From CAYTED01 sp964404075 (GTDB taxonomy: Bacteria > Patescibacteriota > Minisyncoccia > Moranbacterales > UBA1568), in assembly GCA_964404075.1 (NCBI GenBank), contig CAYOIM010000009.1, positions 1 to 28,068 of the forward strand: DNA of 28,068 bases, given 5' to 3'. The position numbers were made by a program, and so were the translations under genes. The notes beneath the pieces were generated by a model. That model was not told where the DNA came from. It saw only the letters and a program-made list of their open reading frames with translations, and made no database searches. This document shows, in pieces, positions 21,520 to 28,068 of this stretch (position 1 is its first letter; each line of letters starts with the position of its first letter).

Positions 21520-24066
21520 TCAATGACCGATGCCATGCCTCTTCGCAACAGAGTCCCAAAGTTTTCCGGCGGCATTGATGGGTTCTCCTTCCAGGGGGTC
21601 ATGATGGAGATTGATGAACGGCACCGCGTTGCATTCTATGATACCCCAGCGAGTGCCATCCGGATCCGAAGCGATATCTTCTGTAATGAAATCGAATCCG
21701 AGCACCGGATCATTCACCACTTTCGCCGCCCGCTCCAACTCGACTCTCAATTTCGGATGAACCTCCGGCGTGACCTCTCGGCTCTTTCCGCCGTATGCCA
21801 GGCCAATTTTTTCCGAAAGATCGATGGTCTTACCAGTGTCCAAAATATCATCCAGTCTATAGCCTTGTCGGTCCAGAAAGGAAATGAGATTATCCGATAT
21901 CGGTATTTCGCTTACCCTTTTGTCCCGCTTCTTGTTTTTCATGCGAATCAATTCGCGGATGGATCTCATACCATCGCCGGTGATACGGGGCGGATCCCCG
22001 GCCAGCACTCCGATGAGCACGCCGTCGATGATCGTCGCCCGATACACGCTTCCGAACAGGTGTTCTTCCACGACAACGAAATGACCCATTTGCTTGGCGA
22101 TCCCGAACGCCTTTTCCAGATCGTCTAATTCGGTGAGATGGGTCGTCGTGTGCCGCCCTCTTGATCCGAGGCGCGGTTTTACGATGAAGGGTCCTTCGCG
22201 ATGAGCGCAGTACCGTTTCGCCCGTACCCAACTGCTGAAACTTCCTCCTTTCGGGACGGGAACGCCTGCCTTCTGGAGCGCCTGTTTGAGGAGCGCCTTG
22301 TCATCCATCCAGCTGAGAGCAACGCTTTCATGCAGACTCGGCCGGGGTAATCCGTCGAAAAAAAGTTTTTTCCCGTTTGGAAAAGTGATCCGGTATATAT
22401 CGACCGGCTTCCCATAGAGGATGACCGATTCGATGATCCATCCACGGGTGAGCGCCTCGACAAAGAGCACACGCCCTCTCGGAGCGGTGATGAGTTCCGG
22501 ATCAGCATTGAATCTCACCGCATGGCATACGACCAATCCCTGCAGGGTGTGGTCAAGTATCCATTCGGAAAAACGAAAGAGCACTCTGCCAGTCTTTGTC
22601 TGAAGCATTTTCCGGGCGACGGGACCCGCGATGACCGAGAGCGAAGAACCAAACCAGGCGATCGGATGGGAGGTCGGATTGTTGCCGCAGTGAGGACAGG
22701 TCTTCCGTTTTTTCAGTTTGGCGCTGATGATCGTATGGGCGATAGGGATGATCCTCTCAATGGCCGACGAAACCGTCGTATGATTCGCAAAGGAAAAGAT
22801 ATCGGATCGCCCGATGGGATGCTCGAGCATATCGAGCATGGTACGGTCGGAGGAGCGGGGTGCGGGAATATAGGTATAATCACCACCCAAGGAATCGCCC
22901 TTCGTTGTTGTCCATGCCGCTTCTCCGATACGCAGGAAGACCCGGCGCATTTTCTTGAGCAGTTCCGGCAAATAGTCGACCTGGGAAAATCCGCCTCCCA
23001 GGACCATGCCATGATAGGAGAGCAGGATCAGACACAGCGCCAGATTGGGGAAGAGGCTCTCTTTCAGAAGCGCCTCTCTCAGGGAATCTTTTTCTAGGGG
23101 AATACGCAGGCGATCGTTGTCATCGAGGAGGATCCCATCTCTGATGCGAAGCGGAATCCGCATGCCTTCGTGTAGTCCCCAAAACAACACCGTCGTATGG
23201 TCATTCGTCCGATCATGCGATGTCTGGATGCCGTCGGTCTCTCGTATGAAGATATCCCGCGCTGTCTCGTCGAAGAGGATTCTGGCAAGAGGCGTATCGT
23301 TTTCGAAGTGGTGCGAAAGCAGTATTTCGCGAGCGACTTCTTCGATCGAGATGCTGACGAAATCTCCGCTATCGATACCGACGGTGCGCATCAAGGAGTG
23401 ATTGAGGAGGGTGATCTGAGAACGATACTTTTTCAGAGGAAACAATTCCGCCTGCAGGAGAATCGGCGTCAGGACGGAGTGGAGCCTTTCAGAGTGAGGC
23501 ATCAGTCGTAAGAGGAGGTCTTTCGCGTCCGTGCGGGAAAAAGGCGCTTGCCCGTATACGGCGGTGCGACGATGGTGCGCGCTGAACAGGGGGAGTCGTA
23601 TTTCTTCGCCCTCCGCAGTATGGAAGGAAAGACCTCGTGGATAGGTGTGGTTGTTGAGCGATACGCTGGCGCACGACAACACTACTGTCGCGGGGATGCC
23701 GTTTTCGGTGTTGAGCATCATCCGCAGGAGATTCGGTTGAAAAAACCCCGGGTAACAGATCGGACCATGGTGATCTACGGTGGAAACGAAGTTGTTTTTT
23801 CGCAGGCTGAGCCTGACACGGTGAGCGACGGCAGACCCGAGTATTTCTTCTGCGATCTTCGCGATGGCATCGGTGACGATTTCGTCGCTGGCTCTTCCGT
23901 TCAGGCATGTTCTGCGGATATAGCTTGTAATCGTACGGTTCCCTTCCCGTCTATAGATCGCGGCCAGTCTCGGTCGGTGCTTGAAAACGACTTTTTTCAT
24001 CTGATCGATGCGCATACTTTTTTCGGTTCGACAGGTCTTGAGAACGAACAGAATGCCCACGGGCAT
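21520..24066 (-). CDS. two-part protein: unknown N-terminal region plus cyanophycin-synthetase-like ATP-grasp
   Basis: About 848 residues from ATG 24066; later ATGs at 24015 and 24000 are possible. The C-terminal part (about 585-848) is an ATP-grasp ligase closest in pattern to the CphA ATP-grasp: KALLKQALQKAGVPVPKG, FIVKPRLGSRGRHTT (nucleotide and glycine-rich loop), VVVEEHLFGSVYRATI, GDPPRITGDGMRSIRELI, and a metal-binding IIECNAVPFINLH. ATP-grasp enzymes of this type join a carboxylate to an amine. CphA's Mur-ligase-like part is absent. The first roughly 580 residues match nothing I know and contain a CPHC-type zinc site (about 457-460) with a nearby histidine. The substrate is unknown. 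The longer open frame runs into tRNA-Ser and was rejected. Confidence 0.8.
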   Translation of the reverse strand: MPVGILFVLKTCRTEKSMRIDQMKKVVFKHRPRLAAIYRREGNRTITSYIRRTCLNGRASDEIVTDAIAKIAEEILGSAVAHRVRLSLRKNNFVSTVDHHGPICYPGFFQPNLLRMMLNTENGIPATVVLSCASVSLNNHTYPRGLSFHTAEGEEIRLPLFSAHHRRTAVYGQAPFSRTDAKDLLLRLMPHSERLHSVLTPILLQAELFPLKKYRSQITLLNHSLMRTVGIDSGDFVSISIEEVAREILLSHHFENDTPLARILFDETARDIFIRETDGIQTSHDRTNDHTTVLFWGLHEGMRIPLRIRDGILLDDNDRLRIPLEKDSLREALLKESLFPNLALCLILLSYHGMVLGGGFSQVDYLPELLKKMRRVFLRIGEAAWTTTKGDSLGGDYTYIPAPRSSDRTMLDMLEHPIGRSDIFSFANHTTVSSAIERIIPIAHTIISAKLKKRKTCPHCGNNPTSHPIAWFGSSLSVIAGPVARKMLQTKTGRVLFRFSEWILDHTLQGLVVCHAVRFNADPELITAPRGRVLFVEALTRGWIIESVILYGKPVDIYRITFPNGKKLFFDGLPRPSLHESVALSWMDDKALLKQALQKAGVPVPKGGSFSSWVRAKRYCAHREGPFIVKPRLGSRGRHTTTHLTELDDLEKAFGIAKQMGHFVVVEEHLFGSVYRATIIDGVLIGVLAGDPPRITGDGMRSIRELIRMKNKKRDKRVSEIPISDNLISFLDRQGYRLDDILDTGKTIDLSEKIGLAYGGKSREVTPEVHPKLRVELERAAKVVNDPVLGFDFITEDIASDPDGTRWGIIECNAVPFINLHHDPLEGEPINAAGKLWDSVAKRHGIGH

Positions 24067-24078
24067 TATCTTGAATTT

Positions 24079-24168
24079 TGGCGGAAGCGGGAGGATTCGA
24101 ACCTCCGATACGGTTACCCGTATACCGCATTTCGAGTGCGGCCTATTCAACCTCTCTAGCACGCTTCC
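24079..24168 (-). tRNA. tRNA-Ser (anticodon CGA)
   Basis: A 90-nt class II tRNA. Acceptor GGAAGCG / CGCTTCC, discriminator G and encoded CCA. The anticodon stem CCGCA / TGCGG encloses CTCGAAA, giving CGA. A long variable arm (ATACGGGTAACCGTAT) is typical of tRNA-Ser. It lies 12 bases upstream of the ATP-grasp start on the same strand. Confidence 0.95.
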
Positions 24169-24181
24169 GATTGTGCGCTCG

Positions 24182-24210
24182 TTTCAAAATACACCTTATT
24201 GTTGTACAAT
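24182..24210 (+). promoter_or_regulatory. possible promoter with TACAAT -10
   Basis: TACAAT at 24205-24210 lies within the palindrome TTGTACAA, with a weak -35 (TTTCAA) 17 bases upstream. It would serve the methyltransferase gene starting at 24246. Confidence 0.35.
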
Positions 24211-24245
24211 AGATACATGCTAAAAGCAAACACATATATTTCCGT

Positions 24246-24785
24246 ATGCATGCAGGGATGACATTCGTCGATCCGGTCTCCATCGTCCGGAAGTTGGAGT
24301 TGGCACCGAAGGCGGTGGTGGTGGATTTCGGTTGCGGAGCGGGGTATTTCACTTTCGAGGCGGCGAAGGCTGTCGGAACCGAGGGGAAGGTGTACGCGCT
24401 CGATATCCTGCCGAGCGCGCTCGAGGCGGTGGCGAGTCGTGCCAAGGTACTCGGGCTCGCCAATGTGGAGGGCAAGCGCGCGAATCTGGAGAAACTCGGC
24501 GGTTCGGGATTGCAGCCGGAAAGCGCGGATTGGGTGATACTGAAGGATATGCTTTTTCAGAATGAGGACAAGGAAGTGATTTTGCGGGAAGTATCGCGCA
24601 TCCTGAAGAAAGAAGGGAAGCTCTTTCTCATGGAATGGTTGCCCGAGAAAAAGTCGATGGGTCCGGAGGAGGGCATTCGCATTTCGGAGGAAGATACGCG
24701 GCTCCTCCTCGAAAAGGTCGGGCTTCATCCGGAGAACAATATCCCGGCGGGGGATTTCCACTATGCCCTGCTCGCGAGGAAGTAG
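24246..24785 (+). CDS. class I SAM-dependent methyltransferase, UbiE/Methyltransf_11-like
   Basis: A 179-residue soluble methyltransferase. Motif I is VVVDFGCGAGYFT (about 24-36). The acidic end of strand 2 is ALDILP, and a post-motif is ADWVILKDML. REVSRILKKEGKLFLMEW matches the UbiE-type LRVLKPGG segment. The substrate cannot be told from sequence. ATG 24246 is used; a second ATG at 24258 gives MTFVDP and is equally possible. It precedes the solute-binding lipoprotein gene by 62 bases. Confidence 0.85.
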   Translation: MHAGMTFVDPVSIVRKLELAPKAVVVDFGCGAGYFTFEAAKAVGTEGKVYALDILPSALEAVASRAKVLGLANVEGKRANLEKLGGSGLQPESADWVILKDMLFQNEDKEVILREVSRILKKEGKLFLMEWLPEKKSMGPEEGIRISEEDTRLLLEKVGLHPENNIPAGDFHYALLARK

Positions 24786-24847
24786 CGTATCAGAGATATA
24801 GAGAGGATAGAAGAGAGGAAGTAGAATACAACGAGAGAAGAAAGACT

Positions 24848-26248
24848 ATGAAAAAAACAGTGCAAAAATTTCTTTCATTATTGTTCATTATCGCTGTTTC
24901 GGTGTCATTGTCCGGGTGCCTGAAAGAGAAGGAGACTCCTTATACGGTATCCCTCGAGATGTGGGGAGTCTTCGACGGTACGGATGCGTATCGGGACATC
25001 ATCGGTCCGTACCTCCGGATGAATCCGCATGTGAAGACGATCGAGTATCGGAAGATGGATGTGGATACCTATGAGAATGACCTGATCGATGCGCTTGCGG
25101 CGGGGAACGGACCGGACATTTTCATGATACGGAATGCCTGGCTTCCGGCATTCGCGAACAAGCTCGCGCCGGCGGATCCGGCCTTCGTGAGCGAAAGGGA
25201 TTACCGCGATGCGTTCGTCGATGTGGCGGCTGATGATTTCTTCTCCGAGGGCAAGGCGTATGCGGTACCGCTCTCCGTCGATTCACTCGCGCTGTATTAC
25301 AACAGGGATATCCTGAATGCGGCGGGCATATCTTCGCCGCCGATGACATGGCAGGAGATGCTTCGCGATGTCCGTCCGCTGACCCGTATCGATGAGTATG
25401 GCACGATCATCCAGTCGGCGCTCGCCATGGGGACGGCGTACAATGTGAACCGATCGACGGATCTCCTCTCGCTCATTTTCCTCCAGTTCGGCGTCTCGGC
25501 GAATAGTTTCGGACAGAACAAGGCAGACTTCGGGAATCAGGCGGCGACGGACAGCATGACATTCTACACGCAGTTTGCTCAGCCGAGCGGGGCGTACTAT
25601 ACCTGGAATCCGAGGAATGATTATTCTATTGACGCTTTCTATGCCGGCAAAGCCGCCATGATGCTGAATTATTCCTGGCAAGTGGAGACGATCAAGCAAA
25701 AGAATGCGAAGCTCAACTTCGGTATCGCACCGCTCCCGCAATTCGAGAATACTTCCCCGGTCAATCTCGCGAATTATTGGGGGCTGGCGGTTTCGAAGAA
25801 CAAGGAGGTAAAGCCCGTGGCGGCAGGGGAGCAGGCGATGGCGCCGGTGGGCAAGGAAAATGATTTGCGGGTGTTCGAAGCATGGCAGTTCCTGCGATAT
25901 TTCGCCTTCCCGCACGAAGGAAAAGTCGTGACGCTGTATAACGGACTGACGAAGAATCCGAAGGAATTTTCACTTACGGATGATCCCGCGCAGGTGTACC
26001 TGAAGGCGACGAAGAAACCGGCGGCGCGTCGCGATATCCTTTCGGTTCAGCAGGGGGATGCCGTACTCGCGCCATTTGCCTCGGGCAATCTCATTGCGCG
26101 GAGTTTCCAGCAATTGAATCCGGAGGAGACCGAACGCATACTCGCCGAAGCGATCGCCAAGGTGAATTCCGGCGAGGCGACCGTCCCGGATGCCCTCGGT
26201 CTCGCGGAGAGCCGTATCAATCTCCTCGGTAACGATGTACGACGGTAG
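24848..26248 (+). CDS. extracellular solute-binding lipoprotein, family 1-like
   Basis: A 466-residue lipoprotein. Residues 1-23 are a lipoprotein signal with lipobox LSGC and lipidated Cys24. The mature part resembles family 1 (sugar-type) ABC solute-binding proteins: an early LEMWGVFDG strand, GNGPDIFMI, GKAYAVPLSVDSLALYYNRDI, FYAGKAAMMLNYSW, and a late WQFLRYFA segment. No ABC permease or ATPase gene is nearby. The next gene, a T4SS pilin, starts 7 bases after the stop, so it may have been recruited as a surface or pilus-associated protein rather than for uptake. ATG 24848 was chosen because it gives the lipoprotein signal; the open frame runs further upstream. Confidence 0.85.
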   Translation: MKKTVQKFLSLLFIIAVSVSLSGCLKEKETPYTVSLEMWGVFDGTDAYRDIIGPYLRMNPHVKTIEYRKMDVDTYENDLIDALAAGNGPDIFMIRNAWLPAFANKLAPADPAFVSERDYRDAFVDVAADDFFSEGKAYAVPLSVDSLALYYNRDILNAAGISSPPMTWQEMLRDVRPLTRIDEYGTIIQSALAMGTAYNVNRSTDLLSLIFLQFGVSANSFGQNKADFGNQAATDSMTFYTQFAQPSGAYYTWNPRNDYSIDAFYAGKAAMMLNYSWQVETIKQKNAKLNFGIAPLPQFENTSPVNLANYWGLAVSKNKEVKPVAAGEQAMAPVGKENDLRVFEAWQFLRYFAFPHEGKVVTLYNGLTKNPKEFSLTDDPAQVYLKATKKPAARRDILSVQQGDAVLAPFASGNLIARSFQQLNPEETERILAEAIAKVNSGEATVPDALGLAESRINLLGNDVRR

Positions 26249-26255
26249 CTATTCT

Positions 26256-26540
26256 ATGTATACCTTTCTTGTACCGATAGTGTCTGCGGCGGGAGTGATC
26301 GAGAGCGCGCCACCTCTCGCGCATATTCTCATGAACATTCTCTATTTTCTGTTGTCGGTTGTGGGAATTGTTGCTATACTCTCCTTAGTGATCGCGGGAC
26401 TCCGGTATATGCTCGCCTTCGGTGATACGGAGAAGATCGCCGCCGCGAAGCAGATGACGGTCTACAGTATCATCGGTGTCGTGGTCGCCCTTTCGGCGCT
26501 CATCCTCCTGCGAGGCATCGAATCGTTTTTCATACGGTGA
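26256..26540 (+). CDS. T4SS-pilin (VirB2-like) protein 1
   Basis: About 94 residues with two hydrophobic helices (about 25-50 and 65-85) separated by a short polar loop LAFGDTEKIAAAKQ. This is the VirB2/TrbC-like layout of the CPR T4SS_pilin family. ATG 26256 follows the lipoprotein stop by 7 bases; ATG 26235, overlapping the upstream gene, is an alternative. A second pilin gene follows, so the two may form mixed pili or one may be a minor subunit. Confidence 0.8.
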   Translation: MYTFLVPIVSAAGVIESAPPLAHILMNILYFLLSVVGIVAILSLVIAGLRYMLAFGDTEKIAAAKQMTVYSIIGVVVALSALILLRGIESFFIR

Positions 26541-26571
26541 TAATAAACAGAAAAGTCCCGAAAGGGTATTG

Positions 26572-26582
26572 AAAGGAGGTGA
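26572..26582 (+). promoter_or_regulatory. strong Shine-Dalgarno site AAAGGAGGTGA
   Basis: AAAGGAGGTGA ends 6 bases before ATG 26589, with near-complete complementarity to the usual 16S rRNA 3' end. It is the best ribosome site seen in the window and suggests high translation of the second pilin. Confidence 0.85.
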
Positions 26583-26588
26583 GAACGA

Positions 26589-26951
26589 ATGTTAAAAACA
26601 ATACAAAAAATCGGCGTACGGATTTTCTCGGTCGCGGTGCTCACCGCTCCTCTCACCGCCTTGGCGCAGTGGAGCACGGGTAATTACGGAGGGACCGGAC
26701 TCGCCGGTACGAGCGTGACGGCACTCATCACGAATGCCATGAACTGGCTCCTCTATATCCTCGGGTTCCTCGCGATCATCGGGTTTGTCATCTCCGGTAT
26801 CCTCTATCTCACCGCTTACGGTGAACAGGCGCAGATCGAGAAAGCGAAGACAGCGATGCTCTATTCCATCGTCGGTATCCTCGTCGCCCTCGTCGGCTTC
26901 ATCGCCGTGAAGGCCATCTCCGGATTCCTTGGAGGAAACTCGACTTTCTAG
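26589..26951 (+). CDS. T4SS-pilin (VirB2-like) protein 2, probable major subunit
   Basis: A 120-residue secreted pilin-like protein. It has a signal peptide (about 1-26, ending ALA), a glycine-rich mature start (STGNYGGTGLAGTSV) and two hydrophobic helices (about 45-72 and 85-110) joined by the loop YGEQAQIEKAK. The loop and helix layout matches pilin 1. The very strong ribosome site supports it as the more abundant subunit. R1 palindromes follow its stop. Confidence 0.85.
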   Translation: MLKTIQKIGVRIFSVAVLTAPLTALAQWSTGNYGGTGLAGTSVTALITNAMNWLLYILGFLAIIGFVISGILYLTAYGEQAQIEKAKTAMLYSIVGILVALVGFIAVKAISGFLGGNSTF

Positions 26952-26968
26952 TGTTTCGGTTTCGAAGA

Positions 26969-27090
26969 AGCGGTCGCTTTGCCTGCGGGTGGTGCGACCG
27001 TTTATTTTTTCCTCGAATAGAAACAGCAGACACACCACTCAAAAAGCGGAGCGACCGTCTGTTTCTCTCAATGAGGGTGTGACCGCTGTT
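26969..27090. repeat. R1 palindrome copies after the pilin genes
   Basis: A copy at 26969-27001 (AGCGGTCGC / GCGACCGTT-type). A degenerate one at 27021-27064 has AAACAG...CTGTTT ends. A half-copy is at 27077-27090. This fills most of the gap 26952-27183. Confidence 0.75.
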
Positions 27091-27125
27091 TGGGGGCGAT
27101 ACTGTTTTGTTTTAAGTATTTTTTG

Positions 27126-27153
27126 TTGCATTTTTGTTGTCGTGTGGGATAAT
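27126..27153 (+). promoter_or_regulatory. possible promoter TTGCAT-16-GATAAT
   Basis: TTGCAT at 27126-27131 and GATAAT at 27148-27153, 16 bases apart, in an otherwise T-rich stretch 31 bases before ATG 27184. It would give the cysteine-rich gene its own promoter after the R1 copies. Confidence 0.4.
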
Positions 27154-27183
27154 GAAAGGGTAAAAGGGTCAGTGTATCTTTGT

Positions 27184-28068
27184 ATGCGACAAAAATTCGT
27201 CAGGGTACTTTTTTTCAGCGCCATTTCTTTTTGTGTATCAGATAGCCTTGCATTCGCTGAAATTGGAGCTTCTTGTACAGTGAATGGATATACGGGGAAG
27301 TGTCAGTCTATAGGTGACATTTGCCCCCGTTCTACTGCAGGGACTGGCATTTGTGATGGCTCTTCAGAGGAGCAGTGCTGTTACAATGAGACTTCGTTAA
27401 GTGGTCCAGAAACTGCGCCAATATCTCCTCCGAGTAACGCAGTGCCGACCGCTGATACCGGGTATACCGCTCCGGCACCGGTGAGTGATGCGACTCCGGT
27501 CAGTACGGGTAGCAATACCGGGAGCGGTGGAGGCGCGAATTGCATGAAGTTCGGGGTGCATGGAGTATGTATCAATGTGAATGACCCCAATCATACCCCT
27601 TGCGGTTCGGATATTATATTCTCTGGCGTTTGTAGTGGCGAGTCTCTCCGTTGCTGTCCGACGGAGGCCGTTCCGCAGAATGTCCGCACCGCGATAGAAA
27701 ATGGGACTATCCCTTCGGAAACTCTCACGATGGGGTCGCCTTGTACGCTGACGACCAATGAGGCGGGTGCCTGTGTGACGAGGGATAATTGTCGGGCACT
27801 GGGAACGGGATCCTCTGATGTCGAACCCTGCACCTCGAAGGGATTGGTGTGTTGTCGAACGGGTTCGAGTGGTGGGGGAGTATCTGGTTCAAATGGCGCT
27901 AATTGGGGCTCTCCTCTTCCCAATACTTCTGGTAGCAATGGAGGCTCTGCGAATAATGGTAGCACAGGCTCGAATGGCTCCAGTGGTTCCAACAGGCTTG
28001 GCATTGGGAATAGCACCGGTCCATCGGGTGGGCAAGGTCTCTACATCCCCACGAGAGCCGACACCGGA
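27184..28068 (+). CDS. exported protein with three clip-like six-cysteine modules (partial)
   Basis: 295 residues, open at the window edge with no stop, so the C-terminus is missing. A signal peptide covers about 1-25. Three modules follow with the same cysteine order, four single Cys then a CC pair: 31-66 (31, 40, 47, 57, 65, 66), 120-158 (120, 129, 140, 150, 157, 158) and 187-224 (187, 197, 203, 216, 223, 224). Linkers are Thr/Pro/Ser-rich, and after the third module comes a Gly/Ser/Asn-rich stretch. The spacing resembles small disulfide knots such as the animal clip domain, but homology cannot be claimed from spacing. It follows the pilin genes and is probably a surface or pilus-associated protein. 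Confidence 0.8.
   Translation, partial: MRQKFVRVLFFSAISFCVSDSLAFAEIGASCTVNGYTGKCQSIGDICPRSTAGTGICDGSSEEQCCYNETSLSGPETAPISPPSNAVPTADTGYTAPAPVSDATPVSTGSNTGSGGGANCMKFGVHGVCINVNDPNHTPCGSDIIFSGVCSGESLRCCPTEAVPQNVRTAIENGTIPSETLTMGSPCTLTTNEAGACVTRDNCRALGTGSSDVEPCTSKGLVCCRTGSSGGGVSGSNGANWGSPLPNTSGSNGGSANNGSTGSNGSSGSNRLGIGNSTGPSGGQGLYIPTRADTG

Noticed and set aside
24079..24168. tRNA-Ser as an integration site of a mobile element
   Set aside because: No integrase gene and no repeated tRNA 3' end were found in the window.

Overview
The window looks like a metagenome-assembled scaffold (100 Ns at 5597-5696) from a Candidate Phyla Radiation / Patescibacteria genome, most likely Parcubacteria-like. This is an inference from several features: a virB6/traC/virB4 set with T4SS-pilin genes, a DUF4446 protein, a PaaX/Cas2-like winged-helix protein, a short IF-2, small membrane proteins of no known family, and a tRNA-Leu without encoded CCA close to a cca gene. 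TGA behaves as a stop codon, so the recoded CPR lineages are unlikely.

Layout. 245-3245: an exported protein, a VirB6/TrbL-like membrane protein and a small acidic protein. 3369-5363: a protein whose C-terminal half is built largely from a palindromic DNA repeat (R1). 5365-7091: an AT-rich TATC-type inverted-repeat region carrying a four-helix-bundle (S23/Avd-like) gene and the TraC-like gene. 7092-8930: the VirB4 ATPase. 9065-13180: a coiled-coil membrane protein, a degenerate CPBP-type membrane protein and a large exported protein with an EF-hand-like loop. 13197-16121 (minus strand): terminator, tRNA-Leu, a small protein, a membrane-anchored methyltransferase, a nested tRNA-Pro arrangement, and cca. 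16261-18703: a wHTH/Cas2-like regulator and two hypothetical genes, with four copies of a second palindrome (R2). 18721-24168 (minus): infB, DUF4446, a large ATP-grasp protein and tRNA-Ser. 24246-28068 (plus): a methyltransferase, a solute-binding lipoprotein, two T4SS pilins and an incomplete cysteine-rich exported protein.

The plus-strand genes at both ends probably belong to one cell-surface machine: pilins (VirB2-like), an inner-membrane channel (VirB6-like), ATPase parts (TraC/VirB4-like) and several exported proteins of unknown function. The minus-strand middle is housekeeping: translation initiation, tRNA genes and tRNA end maturation.

The most unusual content is structural. It includes a tRNA-Pro gene sitting inside the anticodon loop of a second, split tRNA-Pro-like gene, with 17-nt inverted repeats at the junctions. 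A hairpin repeat (R1) shows compensatory stem changes and has entered a coding region in more than one reading frame. A second palindrome (R2) lies around a Cas2-like regulator and supplies stop codons. The TATC inverted-repeat elements occur with and without a gene. One exported protein carries three clip-like six-cysteine modules. All assignments come from reading the sequence; no database search was run.
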